A stretch of DNA of 64,000 nt from Xylophilus ampelinus (GCF_901875635.1 NZ_CABFMN010000033.1:1-64000); one strand, 5' to 3'; counted from the first letter of the stretch, positions 1-8,537 are shown. Numbers and translations: made by a program. Notes: generated by a model not told the origin, from the sequence alone.

Positions 1-1905
1 CTTCTGGTGCCGAGCCAGGCGCGCGCCGGTTCGGGCCAGACGGTGCGCATTCGCACCCACCTGCTCGACCGCCTCGTGGCGCAGGCCGGCGAGGTGATCA
101 TCACGCGTTCGCGGCTCGAGGCCGAAATCGGCCAGTTGCGCAGTTCGCTGGTCGACCTCACCGGCAACCTGGACCGCCTGCGCCAGCAGCTGCGCGACAT
201 CGAGGTGCAGGCCGAAAGCCAGATGCAGTCGCGCCTCGCGCAGGCCAAGGATACGCAGCAGAGCTTCGACCCGCTGGAGTTCGACCGCTTCACCCGCGTG
301 CAGGAACTCACCCGCATGATGGCCGAGTCGGTGAACGACGTGGCCACCGTGCAGCGCACCTTGCAGAAGACGGTGCAGGCGACGGAAGACGACCTGTCCG
401 CCCAGGCGCGCCAGACGCGTGAACTGCAGCGCGGCCTCCTGCGCACGCGCATGGTGGAGTTCGAGGGCATCTCGGAACGCCTGTACCGCGTGGTGCGCCA
501 GGCGTCCAAGGACACCGGCAAGCAGGTGCGCCTGGACATCACCGGCGGCACGATCGAGATGGATCGCGGCGTACTCGACCGCATGACGCCGGCCTTCGAG
601 CACCTGCTGCGCAACTGCGTGGCCCACGGCATCGAGGACGCCGGGGTGCGCGAGCGCGCCGGCAAGGACCCGGCCGGCCTGATCACCATCGACCTGCGGC
701 ACGAAGGCAACGACGTGTCGGTGAGCTTCCGTGACGACGGCGCCGGCCTGCAGCGTGATCGCATCCTCCAGCGCGCACAGGCCCTGGGCCTGGTCGAGCA
801 GGGCCAGGTGCTGTCGGACGACGAGGTCGCCGAGCTGATCTTCAAGCCCGGTTTCTCCACCGCCACGCAGGTATCAGAACTTGCGGGCCGCGGCATCGGC
901 ATGGACGTGGTGCGCTCGGAAGTCGCGGCGCTCGGTGGCCGCATCGAGACGCACAGCGCGCCGGGGCAGGGCACCGAATTCCGCCTGGTGCTGCCGCTGA
1001 CCACAGCGGTGACCCACGTGGTGATGCTGCGTGCCGGCGAGACCTCCATCGGCGTGCCGTCGAACCTGGTCGAGCTGGTGCAGCGCACCACGGCCACCGA
1101 CCTGGAGAAGGCCTACCTCGAGCAGCATCATGCCTTCGGCGGCGAACAGGTGCCGTTCTACTGGGCCGGTGCGCTGCTGCAATCTTCTTCGCGCAGCGCC
1201 CGCGCGCCGGGCAGGACCAATACCGTGGTCGTGGTGCGAAGCGCTGCACAGCGCGTCGCCCTGCATGTGGACGAAGTGCTGGGCAACCAGGAAGTCGTGG
1301 TCAAGAACCTCGGGCCGCAACTGGCCCGCGTGCCGGGCATGGCCGGCATCTCGGTGCTGGCATCGGGCGCGGTGGCGCTGATCTACAACCCTGTGGCGCT
1401 GGCGGCGCTGCATGGCGCGCAGGCGCTGCAGATGCAGGCGGCGGGCGGCGTGGTGGCGCCGGCGACTGTCGCGGGCGCGCCGGCCGAGCCGGCGCAGGGC
1501 GCCGTGGCCGCGCCCTCGCAGATCCCGCTGGTGCTGGTGGTCGACGACTCGATCACCGTGCGGCGCGTCACGCAGCGCCTGCTGCAGCGCGAGGGCTACC
1601 GCGTCGCGCTCGCCGCCGACGGCCTGCAGGCGCTGGAGCGCCTGCAGCAGGAGCGCCCCGCGGTCGTGCTGTCGGACATCGAGATGCCGCGCATGGACGG
1701 CTTCGACCTGGCGCGCAACATCCGCGCCGACGCCTCGCTGGAGGGCCTGCCGATCGTGATGATCACCTCGCGCATCGCCGAGAAGCACCGCGAGCACGCC
1801 AAGCAGCTGGGCGTGGACCACTACCTGGGCAAGCCCTACTCCGAAGACGAGCTGCTGCGCCTGGTGCGGCAGTTCACGGCCACCGAGGCCGCGGCCGAAG
1901 CCTGA
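1..1905 (+). CDS. pilL: Type IV pilus chemosensory hybrid histidine kinase (PilL/ChpA type), C-terminal part
   Basis: The frame is open from base 1 (Leu-Leu precede the GTG at 7), so the gene is cut by the window edge and its N-terminal Hpt modules are not visible. What remains reads as a CheA-type core: a helical dimerisation region (about residues 15-150 of the visible part), an HATPase domain with N-box LLRNCVAHGIE and G-box GRGIGMDVV, a CheW-like coupling domain, and a C-terminal receiver domain whose phosphoacceptor is Asp559 of the visible segment in SDIEMPRMDG. This order with a terminal receiver matches the PilL/ChpA kinases that control twitching motility through type IV pili. The exact paralogue is inferred. 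The 3' end faces the photolyase gene across a hairpin repeat. Confidence 0.85.
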   Translation, partial: LLVPSQARAGSGQTVRIRTHLLDRLVAQAGEVIITRSRLEAEIGQLRSSLVDLTGNLDRLRQQLRDIEVQAESQMQSRLAQAKDTQQSFDPLEFDRFTRVQELTRMMAESVNDVATVQRTLQKTVQATEDDLSAQARQTRELQRGLLRTRMVEFEGISERLYRVVRQASKDTGKQVRLDITGGTIEMDRGVLDRMTPAFEHLLRNCVAHGIEDAGVRERAGKDPAGLITIDLRHEGNDVSVSFRDDGAGLQRDRILQRAQALGLVEQGQVLSDDEVAELIFKPGFSTATQVSELAGRGIGMDVVRSEVAALGGRIETHSAPGQGTEFRLVLPLTTAVTHVVMLRAGETSIGVPSNLVELVQRTTATDLEKAYLEQHHAFGGEQVPFYWAGALLQSSSRSARAPGRTNTVVVVRSAAQRVALHVDEVLGNQEVVVKNLGPQLARVPGMAGISVLASGAVALIYNPVALAALHGAQALQMQAAGGVVAPATVAGAPAEPAQGAVAAPSQIPLVLVVDDSITVRRVTQRLLQREGYRVALAADGLQALERLQQERPAVVLSDIEMPRMDGFDLARNIRADASLEGLPIVMITSRIAEKHREHAKQLGVDHYLGKPYSEDELLRLVRQFTATEAAAEA

Positions 1906-1916
1906 TCGAAGGTCCG

Positions 1917-1976
1917 GGCCAAATTGGCTGCCAGCGCCCGTGGGACGGGCGCAGGCAGCTATGTTTTTTGTAGCGT
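1917..1976. repeat. Short hairpin repeat (GCGCCCG-type) at a convergent junction
   Basis: Core inverted repeat GCGCCCGTnnnACGGGCGC-like (1935-1952), flanked on the left by GGCCAAATTGGC and on the right by an AGCTAT...TAGC segment. It fills the gap between the kinase stop and the photolyase stop and encodes the last photolyase residues. Relatives occur at 8403, 20130, 36814, 38039, 45063 and 51281. Confidence 0.75.
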
Positions 1977-3515
1977 CTTGCGCGCCGCCGGCTTGGCGGC
2001 AGGGCTGGCGCTGCGCACGACGGCGTAGCGCTGCAGCGTGCGCTCCCGCGCCTCGGCATGGTCCACCACCGGCTTGGGGTAGCTCTCGCCCAGCGTCACG
2101 CCCGCGGCCTCCAGTTCAAGCGGCGCGGCCAGCCAGGGCGCGTGGATCGACTTGTCGGGCAGCTTCGCCAGCTCGGGCAGGTAGCGGCGGATGAACTTGC
2201 CCTCGGGGTCGAAGCGCTCGCTCTGCGTCACCGGGTTGAAGATGCGGAAGTAGGGCTGCGCGTCGCAGCCGCTGGAGCTGGCCCACTGCCAGCCGCCGTT
2301 GTTGGACGAGAGTTCGAAGTCGTTGAGGTGGTTGGCGAAGTAGGCTTCGCCTCGCCGCCAGTCCAGGCCCAGATCCTTGCAAAGGAAACTCGCGGCCACC
2401 ATGCGCAGCCGGTTGTGCATGTAGCCGGTCTCGTTGATCTGCCGCATCGCGGCGTCGACCAGCGGGTAGCCGGTGCGCCCGGCGCACCAGGCGGCGAACA
2501 GGCCGTCGGCATGCTTGCCGTGGTGCCAGGCGATGCGGTCGTATTCGGGCCGGAAGCTCTTGCCTTCGGCCACGTCCGGCCGGTGCGCGAGCACCTGGAA
2601 GTAGAAGTCGCGCCAGATCAGCTCGCTCAGCCAGGTGGCCGCGCCCTGGTTGCCGCCGAGTGCAAGGCGATGCGCCGTGCCGGCCAGTTCGCGGATCGAC
2701 AGCGTGCCGAAGCGCAGGTGCACGCCGAGGTAGCTGGGGCCGCGCACGGCCGGGTAGTCGCGCGCGACGTGGTAGCGGTCGATGCGCTCGAAGAAGCCCT
2801 CGAACAGCCTGGCGCCGCCTTCGGTGCCGGGCGGCAGTTCGAGCTCGCCGAGGTTGGTGGGCGCGAAGCCCAGCGCCTCCAGGGACGGCACCGCGGCACG
2901 GTGGCCCTCCGGCGTGGACGCCAGCGCGTCGGCATGGCGGTCGACGGGGTAGGCGCGCAGGTAGAAATCGTCGATCTTGGCGAGCCAGGCGCGCTTGTAG
3001 GGCGTGAACACCGTGTAGGGCGCGCCCGCCTGGGTCAGCACCTCGTCGCGGTCGAAGATGGCCTGGTCCTTGAATGTCTGGAAGCTCACGCCGGCATTGG
3101 CCAGGCCGCCGAAGGCCTGCGCGTCGCGCGCGAGCGCGGCCGGCTCGTCGTCGCGGTTGGCGAACACCGCCTGCACGTCCAGCGCATGGGCCAGCGCGGG
3201 AATCTCGTCCTCGGCGCGGCCGTGGCGCACGATCAGGCTGCCGCCCATCGCCTCGAGCTTCTCGCGCAAGGCCAGCACCGATTCGCGGATGAACTCGACG
3301 CGGCGGTCGGCACGCAGGCTGTCGTCGCGCGGCTGGGCGTCCTGGCCGGGCAGCGCATCGAGGATGGCCGTGTCGAACACGAACACGCACAGCACCTGCC
3401 GGCAACTGCGCAGCGCGTGGTAGAGCGCCGCGTTGTCGTACGCCCGCAGGTCGCGGCGGAACCACATGAGGCCCTTGGGGTAGGTCTTGTCGACGGCCAG
3501 TAAAATCGGCGGCAT
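1959..3515 (-). CDS. phrB: Deoxyribodipyrimidine photolyase
   Basis: Light-dependent repair of cyclobutane pyrimidine dimers by an FAD flavoprotein with an antenna chromophore. The N-terminal photolyase domain begins KGLMWFRRDLRAYDN. The C-terminal FAD-binding domain shows YPLVDAAMRQINETGYMHNR, NNGGWQWASSSGCDAQPYFR and NPVTQSERFDPEGKFI, the family core. About 518 aa, a little longer than E. coli PhrB. I chose the ATG at 3515 (MPPILLAVDK); its start codon overlaps the divergent yqgE ATG (3514) by two bases. An upstream in-frame ATG at 3545 would lie inside yqgE, and a downstream Met (GLMWF) is also possible. The last residues (KTLQKT) are encoded by the intergenic repeat. Confidence 0.93.
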   Translation of the reverse strand: MPPILLAVDKTYPKGLMWFRRDLRAYDNAALYHALRSCRQVLCVFVFDTAILDALPGQDAQPRDDSLRADRRVEFIRESVLALREKLEAMGGSLIVRHGRAEDEIPALAHALDVQAVFANRDDEPAALARDAQAFGGLANAGVSFQTFKDQAIFDRDEVLTQAGAPYTVFTPYKRAWLAKIDDFYLRAYPVDRHADALASTPEGHRAAVPSLEALGFAPTNLGELELPPGTEGGARLFEGFFERIDRYHVARDYPAVRGPSYLGVHLRFGTLSIRELAGTAHRLALGGNQGAATWLSELIWRDFYFQVLAHRPDVAEGKSFRPEYDRIAWHHGKHADGLFAAWCAGRTGYPLVDAAMRQINETGYMHNRLRMVAASFLCKDLGLDWRRGEAYFANHLNDFELSSNNGGWQWASSSGCDAQPYFRIFNPVTQSERFDPEGKFIRRYLPELAKLPDKSIHAPWLAAPLELEAAGVTLGESYPKPVVDHAEARERTLQRYAVVRSASPAAKPAARKTLQKT

Positions 3516-4125
3516 GGCGTCCGATTCTGCCCCGATCAACCTCACGCATCATTTCCTGATCGCGATGCCGGGGCTGGAAGACCGCTCCTTCAGCCGCAGC
3601 GTGGTCTACCTGTGCGAGCACAGCGAGCGCGGTGCCCTCGGGCTCATCATCAACAAGCCCAGCGACATCAACCTCCGGGGCCTGTTCGAGAAGGTCGAGC
3701 TGCACCTGTCGCGGCCCGACCTCGGCGATGCCCCCGTCTTCCAGGGCGGCCCGGTGCAGACCGAGCGCGGCTTCGTGCTGCACGAGCCCGTGGTCGCCAC
3801 CGGCGAAGGCGACGACGCCGGCACCGACCACGCTGTCTATGCCTCGACCATGACCATCCCCGGCGGCCTCGAGATGACCACCTCGAAGGACGTGCTGGAA
3901 GCCATGGCCACCGGCTCCGGCCCGCGCAAGGTGCTGGTCACGCTGGGCTATGCGGCCTGGGAAGAAGGCCAGCTCGAGTCCGAACTGGCCGAGAACAGCT
4001 GGCTCACCGTCGGCGCCGATCCGGCCGTCATCTTCGATACACCGGTCGAGCAGCGCTACGACAAGGCCCTGGCGCTGCTGGGTCTGGAGGCGTGGAAGCT
4101 CTCGCCCGAGGCGGGGCACGCATGA
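3514..4125 (+). CDS. yqgE: YqgE/AlgH family protein
   Basis: Small cytoplasmic protein of the UPF0301/AlgH family, molecular function unsettled. 203 aa, the usual length. Family signatures are visible: LIAMPGLEDRSFSRSVVYLC near the N-terminus, GALGLIINKPSD, the QGGPVQTERGFVLH loop and the C-terminal LGYAAWEEGQLESEL. The start at 3514 (MASDSAPINLTHHFL) fits the family N-terminus better than the in-frame ATG at 3487. First gene of the plus-strand run yqgE-ruvX-pyrR-pyrB-pyrC'-plsC, an order common in Burkholderiales. Its start overlaps the photolyase start head-to-head, so the two promoters must lie inside each other's coding regions. Confidence 0.93.
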   Translation: MASDSAPINLTHHFLIAMPGLEDRSFSRSVVYLCEHSERGALGLIINKPSDINLRGLFEKVELHLSRPDLGDAPVFQGGPVQTERGFVLHEPVVATGEGDDAGTDHAVYASTMTIPGGLEMTTSKDVLEAMATGSGPRKVLVTLGYAAWEEGQLESELAENSWLTVGADPAVIFDTPVEQRYDKALALLGLEAWKLSPEAGHA

Positions 4126-4150
4126 GCCTGGCACTGTGAGTGTTTTGGCG

Positions 4151-4570
4151 ATGCCCGGCCCTTCCTTTCCTGTCGCCGTTCCATCCCATTTCCAGAGCTT
4201 TCTCGCTTTCGACTACGGCCAGAAGCGCACCGGCGTCGCCAGCGGCAACCGGCTGCTGAAGACGGCCACCCCGCAAGGCACCATCGCTGCACAGGGTGAC
4301 GCCCGCTTCGCACAGATCGAAGCCCGTGTGCGCGAGTGGCAGCCCGATGCCCTGGTCGTGGGTGTGCCCTACCACCCCGATGGCGCCGCGCACGACAACA
4401 CGCGCGCCGCACAGCGCTTCGCACGCCAGCTGCACGGGCGCCTCAGGCTGCCGGTGTACGAGGTCGACGAGCGTTACAGCACCACCGAAGCCCTGGCGGC
4501 CGGCGCACGCGATGCCGATGCCGCCAGCGCCTGCATCATCCTCGAGCAATTTCTAAGGACTCTTCCGTGA
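4151..4570 (+). CDS. ruvX: Holliday junction resolvase-like protein RuvX/YqgF
   Basis: RNase H-fold nuclease family implicated in 5' processing of 16S pre-rRNA and once proposed as a Holliday junction resolvase. 139 aa, normal length. The catalytic Asp21 sits in FLAFDYGQKRTGVA, followed by VVGVPYHPDG (family [V/I]GxP motif) and VYEVDERYSTTEA (DERxST motif), with the last acidic cluster in GARDADAASA. ATG at 4151 was chosen; an in-frame GTG at 4136 is the alternative. It starts 25 bp after yqgE and is followed by an intergenic repeat leading straight into pyrR. Confidence 0.93.
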   Translation: MPGPSFPVAVPSHFQSFLAFDYGQKRTGVASGNRLLKTATPQGTIAAQGDARFAQIEARVREWQPDALVVGVPYHPDGAAHDNTRAAQRFARQLHGRLRLPVYEVDERYSTTEALAAGARDADAASACIILEQFLRTLP

Positions 4571-4573
4571 GAC

Positions 4574-4649
4574 ATGATCCCCACGCTCACCGCTTTGCGT
4601 GGTCGCGGCCCCCCGAGGGGGCGCGCCTTCATCCTGGGGCGGTCCGGCG
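4574..4649 (+). repeat. About 75-bp intra-operon element, copy 1 (ruvX-pyrR)
   Basis: Begins CCCCACGCTCACCGCTT, contains the palindrome GCCCCCCGAGGGGGC and ends CTGGGGCGGTCCGGCG directly before the pyrR ATG. The same layout recurs at 5151-5227 and, on the minus strand, at 31082-31160, each time filling the gap between a stop and the next start of co-directional genes. Confidence 0.75.
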
Positions 4650-5153
4650 ATGAAAGCGCCTGCGATGCCCGAAGCCGAAGCGCTCTACACCGAGCTGCTC
4701 GCCGGCGTGAAGAAGCTGCTGCGTGCCGACACCCGACTGGTCGGCATCACCTCGGGCGGTGCCTGGCTGGTGGAGCGCCTGCAGAAGGACCTGGGCCTGC
4801 CGGGCGCGCCAGGCGTCATTTCCTCGGCCATGCACCGCGACGACTTCGCGAAGCGTGGCATGACGGCCAGCGCCCAGACCACGCTGCCCTTCGAGATCGA
4901 CGGCGCCGACGTGCTGCTGCTCGACGACGTGCTCTACACCGGCCGCACCATTCGCGCCGTGCTCAACGAACTGTTCGACTTCGGCCGCCCGGCCCGTGTG
5001 CGTCTGGCGGTGATGGTCGACCGTGGCGGCCGGCAACTGCCCGTGGCCGCCGACTTCGCCGCCGCGCAGTTCACACTGCCCGACACCCAGCTGCTGGCCC
5101 TGGCGCGCGGCGACGACGGGCGTCTGCGCTTCCACGTCGAGGAGATGCAATGA
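4650..5153 (+). CDS. pyrR: PyrR-type uracil phosphoribosyltransferase / pyr operon protein
   Basis: Type I phosphoribosyltransferase fold: the PRPP loop [18 protein letters not shown] is intact, with flanking [10 protein letters not shown] (PPi loop) and [12 protein letters not shown]. 167 aa. In Gram-positives PyrR is an RNA-binding attenuator with weak UPRT activity; in betaproteobacteria the gene is syntenic with pyrB but I see no antiterminator-like leader here, so uracil salvage (uracil + PRPP to UMP) is the safer role. Start: ATG 4650 ([13 protein letters not shown]), immediately after the intergenic element; ATG 4665 is an alternative. The upstream extension in the same frame is encoded by the repeat and is probably not translated. 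Confidence 0.88.
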   Translation: MKAPAMPEAEALYTELLAGVKKLLRADTRLVGITSGGAWLVERLQKDLGLPGAPGVISSAMHRDDFAKRGMTASAQTTLPFEIDGADVLLLDDVLYTGRTIRAVLNELFDFGRPARVRLAVMVDRGGRQLPVAADFAAAQFTLPDTQLLALARGDDGRLRFHVEEMQ

Positions 5154-5227
5154 ACCCCCACACTCATCGCTGCGTGTGTTCGCTGACCCCAGCGGGGCCA
5201 CAGGCCTCCGTTGGGGCGGCCCGGCGG
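5151..5227 (+). repeat. About 75-bp intra-operon element, copy 2 (pyrR-pyrB)
   Basis: Starts at the pyrR stop codon (TGAACCCCCACACTCATCGC) and ends GTTGGGGCGGCCCGGCG. It is followed at once by a strong ribosome-binding site GGGAGG (5226-5231), four bases before the pyrB ATG. More diverged than copies 1 and 3 in its middle. Confidence 0.7.
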
Positions 5228-5235
5228 GAGGCCTG

Positions 5236-6198
5236 ATGCTCTACAAGCGCAATCCCCAACTCAACAAGCACGGCGAGCTCATCCACCTGCTGTCGATCGA
5301 AGGGCTGCCCAAGGACATCCTGACGCACATCCTCGACACCGCCGCCAACTTCGTGAGCGTGAGCGACCGCGAGGTGAAGAAGGTGCCGCTCCTGCGCGGC
5401 AAGAGCGTGTTCAACCTCTTCTTCGAGAACAGCACGCGCACGCGCACCACCTTCGAGATCGCGGCCAAGCGCCTGTCGGCCGACGTCATCAACCTCGACA
5501 TCGCGCGCTCCTCGGCCAGCAAGGGCGAGTCGCTGCTCGACACCATCGCCAACCTGAGCGCGATGGCGGCCGATCTCTTCGTGGTGCGGCATAGCGAATC
5601 GGGCGCGCCCTACCTGATCGCGCAGCACGTGGCACCGCATGTGCACGTCATCAACGCCGGCGACGGGCGGCATGCGCACCCCACGCAGGGGCTGCTCGAC
5701 ATGTACACCATCCGCCACTACAAGAAGGACTTCAGCAACCTCACGGTGGCGATCGTGGGCGACGTGCTGCACTCGCGCGTGGCGCGCTCCGACATCCACG
5801 CGCTGACCACGCTCGGCGCCGCCGAAGTGCGCGTCGTCGGCCCGCGCACGCTGGTGCCCGGCGACCTGGCGCCCATGGGCGTCAAGGTCTTCCACTCGCT
5901 CGAAGAAGGCATTCGGGATTGCGACGTGGTCATCATGCTGCGCCTGCAGAACGAGCGCATGAGCGGCGCGCTGCTGCCCTCCAGCCAGGAGTACTTCAAG
6001 ACCTACGGCCTCACGCCCGAGAAGCTGCAGCTGGCCAGGCCCGACGCGATCGTGATGCATCCGGGCCCCATCAACCGCGGCGTCGAGATCGCGTCCGAGG
6101 TGGTCGACGGCAAGCAGAGCGTGATCCTGCCGCAGGTGACCTTCGGCATCGCGTGCCGCATGGCGGTCATGAGCATCGTGGCGGGCAACGAGGCGTGA
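5236..6198 (+). CDS. pyrB: Aspartate carbamoyltransferase catalytic subunit
   Basis: Condenses carbamoyl phosphate and L-aspartate to N-carbamoyl-L-aspartate, the committed step of pyrimidine synthesis. 320 aa. The carbamoyl-phosphate motif [13 protein letters not shown], the [12 protein letters not shown] region and MLRLQNERM are all present, so the enzyme should be active. The start at 5236 has a GGGAGG Shine-Dalgarno. It is followed by a metal-ligand-less dihydroorotase (pyrC'), the arrangement known from Pseudomonas-type class A ATCases, where the inactive DHOase is needed for holoenzyme assembly. Confidence 0.97.
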   Translation: MLYKRNPQLNKHGELIHLLSIEGLPKDILTHILDTAANFVSVSDREVKKVPLLRGKSVFNLFFENSTRTRTTFEIAAKRLSADVINLDIARSSASKGESLLDTIANLSAMAADLFVVRHSESGAPYLIAQHVAPHVHVINAGDGRHAHPTQGLLDMYTIRHYKKDFSNLTVAIVGDVLHSRVARSDIHALTTLGAAEVRVVGPRTLVPGDLAPMGVKVFHSLEEGIRDCDVVIMLRLQNERMSGALLPSSQEYFKTYGLTPEKLQLARPDAIVMHPGPINRGVEIASEVVDGKQSVILPQVTFGIACRMAVMSIVAGNEA

Positions 6199-6209
6199 AA
6201 TGACGAGTG

Positions 6210-6335
6210 CTCGGCTACTGCGCGACGCCATCTCGCATCTGCGGTCCTCGCCGTACTTGAGTACGGCTCCGGTCCTCGAAGCGACCTGGCGCCGCTCGCA
6301 ACGCCGCTCCCCCGCCATTTCTGCGCGCTGAACAC
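6210..6335. repeat. Intergenic palindromic repeat between pyrB and pyrC'
   Basis: The 143-bp gap contains GCATCTGCGGTCCTCGCC, the perfect palindrome GCCGTACTTGAGTACGGC-like centre at about 6250-6267 and then GGTCCTCGAAGCGACCTGG. This resembles a dispersed REP-type element that I recall from Comamonadaceae intergenic regions. Only one copy is in this window. Confidence 0.55.
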
Positions 6336-6341
6336 AGAATC

Positions 6342-7619
6342 ATGAACATCCTCATCACCAATGGCCGCGTCATCGACCCCGCGTCGGGTTTCGATGAAAA
6401 AGTGCCTGTCGCGCTTGCTGGCGGGGCGGTGGCAGCTATCAAAAACATAGCAGCCGACTTCAAGCCCGACCGCACCATCGACGCGACCGGCTGCCTCGTG
6501 CTGCCCGGCCTGGTCGACCTGGCGGCGCGCCTGCGCGAACCGGGCTACGAGCACGAAGGCATGCTCGAGAGCGAGATGGCCGCGGCTGTCGCCGGCGGCG
6601 TGACCAGCCTCGTGTGCCCGCCCGACACCGACCCCGTGCTCGACGAGCCGGGGTTGGTGGAGATGCTCAAGTTCCGCGCCGAGAAGCTGCAGCGTGCGCG
6701 CCTTTTCCCGCAGGGCGCCCTGACGCGCGGACTCCAGGGCGAGGTGCTGACCGAGATGGCTGAGTTGTCGGAGGCCGGCTGCGTCGGCTTCGGCCAGGCC
6801 GAGGTGCCGCTCGCCAACACGCAGGTGCTGCAGCGCGCCATGCAGTACGCCAGCACCTTCGGCTACACCGTGTGGCTGCGTCCCCAGGACCGCGACCTGG
6901 GCAAGGGCGTGGCCGCGAGCGGCGCGCTGGCGACGCGGCTCGGGCTGTCGGGCGTGCCGGTGGCGGCCGAGACGATCGCGCTCTTCACCATCTTCGAGCT
7001 GATGAAATCCACCGGTGCGCGCGTGCACCTGTGCCGCCTCTCGAGCGCGGCCGGCGTGCAACTGGTGCGCGAAGCCAAGGCTGCCGGCCTGCCGGTGAGC
7101 TGCGACGTCAGCATCAATTCGCTGCACCTGGCCGACACCGACATCGGCTTCTTCGACAGCCGGGCGCGCCTGTCGCCGCCGCTGCGCCAGCAGCGCGACC
7201 GCGATGCGCTCTCGGCCGCACTGGCCGACGGCACCATCGACGCGCTGGTGTCCGACCACACGCCGGTCGAGGCCGATGCCAAGACCCTGCCTTTCGCCGA
7301 GAGCGAGCCCGGTGCCACCGGCCTGGAGCTCCTGCTGCCGCTGGCGCTGCAGTGGGGAGCGCAGAGCGGCGCGGGCTTGAAGCGTGCCATCGAGGTCGTG
7401 ACCTCGGCACCTGCGAAGCTGTTGGCCGGTGCGGTGGCCGGTGCGCTCGCGGTGGGCGTGCCCGCGGACATCGCCATCGTCGCGCCCGACGACGAATGGC
7501 AAGTCGTGCCCGAAGCCCTGCGCAGTCAGGGCAAGTACACGCCTTTCGCCGGCTACGCGATGCGGGGCCGCGTGCGTACCACGCTGGTGGGCGGGCAACT
7601 GGTGCACGAAGCGGGCTGA
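6342..7619 (+). CDS. pyrX: Non-catalytic dihydroorotase-like subunit (PyrC'/PyrX)
   Basis: Amidohydrolase-fold dihydroorotase homologue, 425 aa, downstream of pyrB. The HxH metal motif of active enzymes (DxHxHLREPG) reads DLAARLREPG here, so both histidines are replaced (Ala61, Arg63). The later HLCHLS histidine is Arg (VHLCRLSS) and the CEVxPHHL motif is CDVSINSLHL. SDHTP near residue 305 is retained. With the binuclear zinc site gone the protein is very unlikely to hydrolyse dihydroorotate; the known role of such pseudo-DHOases is to hold the PyrB dodecamer together. A separate active pyrC should exist elsewhere. Codons for about residues 30-38 coincide with a dispersed repeat (6431-6455). 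Ends 33 bp before plsC. Confidence 0.9.
   Translation: MNILITNGRVIDPASGFDEKVPVALAGGAVAAIKNIAADFKPDRTIDATGCLVLPGLVDLAARLREPGYEHEGMLESEMAAAVAGGVTSLVCPPDTDPVLDEPGLVEMLKFRAEKLQRARLFPQGALTRGLQGEVLTEMAELSEAGCVGFGQAEVPLANTQVLQRAMQYASTFGYTVWLRPQDRDLGKGVAASGALATRLGLSGVPVAAETIALFTIFELMKSTGARVHLCRLSSAAGVQLVREAKAAGLPVSCDVSINSLHLADTDIGFFDSRARLSPPLRQQRDRDALSAALADGTIDALVSDHTPVEADAKTLPFAESEPGATGLELLLPLALQWGAQSGAGLKRAIEVVTSAPAKLLAGAVAGALAVGVPADIAIVAPDDEWQVVPEALRSQGKYTPFAGYAMRGRVRTTLVGGQLVHEAG
6431..6455. repeat. Dispersed repeat fragment inside pyrC' coding sequence
   Basis: GGCAGCTATCAAAAACATAG followed by CAGCC is the A/T-centred inverted half (CTATcaaaaaCATAG) that flanks the hairpin repeats elsewhere in the window. 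It is in frame and encodes AAIKNIAA in a surface-loop-like segment of the pseudo-dihydroorotase. Confidence 0.6.
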
Positions 7620-7652
7620 ACGGGCCTGCACGCTTCTTCTTTCCCCGAACCC

Positions 7653-8420
7653 ATGCGATTCCTCCGTGCCCTGGGCAAGCTGCTGTGGGCCGTCGCGCAC
7701 GCACTGCGTGGCTGGTGGATCATCCGCACCCAATTCGAGATGCTCGACGACGCGCACCGCGCCGCGCAGGTCGAGCGCTGGGCGCGGCGCATGCTGGAAG
7801 TGCTCGGTATCGAACTCGTCGTGCAGGGCACGCCGCCCGCCGGTCCCGCGGGCGGGCCGGTGCTGCTGATCTCCAACCACATCTCCTGGCTCGACATCGT
7901 CACGCTGCATGCGGCGCGGCACGTGCGCTTCGTCTCCAAGGCGGCGGTGAAGCACTGGCCCTTGATCGGTACGCTGTCCACCGGCGCCGGCACGCTCTAC
8001 ATCGAGCGCGAGAAGCGTCGCGACGCGCTGCGCGTAGTTCACCACATGACCGAGGCGCTGCGCAACGGCGACCGCATCGCCGTCTTCCCCGAAGGCACGA
8101 CGAGCGACGGCCGCGTGCTGCTGCCCTTCCATGCCAACCTCCTGCAGGCCGCCATCTCGGCCAACGTGCCCGTGCAGCCTGCAGCGCTGCGCTTCGTCGA
8201 CAAGGCGACCGGCCAGCCGAGCTACGCGCCGCGCTACATCGACGACGACACGCTGCTCAGCTCGCTCTGGCGCACGCTGAGCGCACCGCCCCTGCAGGCC
8301 GTGGTGCGCTTCGGCGCGCCGCAAGACCCGCATGGCCGCGACCGCCGGCATTGGGCCCAATCGCTGCATGCCGACGTGCTGGCCTTGCGCGAGGGCGGCG
8401 GGGTGCTATCGAAAGAATAG
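7653..8420 (+). CDS. plsC: 1-acyl-sn-glycerol-3-phosphate acyltransferase (PlsC family)
   Basis: Transfers an acyl chain to lysophosphatidic acid to give phosphatidic acid at the inner membrane. 255 aa. The acyltransferase signature NHISWLD (NHx4D, about residues 74-80), the IEREKRRDA region and FPEGTTSDGRVLLPF are all present, with a hydrophobic N-terminal segment (LLWAVAHALRGWWII). Follows pyrC' by 33 bp and is probably co-transcribed. The final codons (GVLSKE) and stop are contributed by a repeat element, so the C-terminus may be remodelled compared with relatives. Confidence 0.93.
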   Translation: MRFLRALGKLLWAVAHALRGWWIIRTQFEMLDDAHRAAQVERWARRMLEVLGIELVVQGTPPAGPAGGPVLLISNHISWLDIVTLHAARHVRFVSKAAVKHWPLIGTLSTGAGTLYIEREKRRDALRVVHHMTEALRNGDRIAVFPEGTTSDGRVLLPFHANLLQAAISANVPVQPAALRFVDKATGQPSYAPRYIDDDTLLSSLWRTLSAPPLQAVVRFGAPQDPHGRDRRHWAQSLHADVLALREGGGVLSKE

Positions 8421-8462
8421 CGACTTGCGCCCGTCCCGCGGGTGCTGCGGGCCGATTCGGCT
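8403..8462. repeat. Hairpin repeat overlapping the plsC stop
   Basis: GTGCTATCGAAAGAATAGCG followed by a GCGCCCGTCCCGCGGGTGC hairpin and GGGCCGATT. Same superfamily as 1917-1976. It supplies the last plsC codons. Confidence 0.65.
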
Positions 8463-8537
8463 CGTCATATCGTGGGCTGCAGGGGTGCTGCTCGGCAGCG
8501 CCCGCATTGATTTTTCCAAGAGGGGGATTCGACATCC

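Noticed and set aside
4571..4649. PyrR-type attenuator or antiterminator leader upstream of pyrR/pyrB
   Set aside because: The gap is filled by a dispersed element also found in the unrelated lig operon, so its hairpin is not specific to pyrimidine control.
6003..8369. 788-aa minus-strand frame opposite pyrB, pyrC' and plsC
   Set aside because: Crosses three well-supported genes on the other strand.
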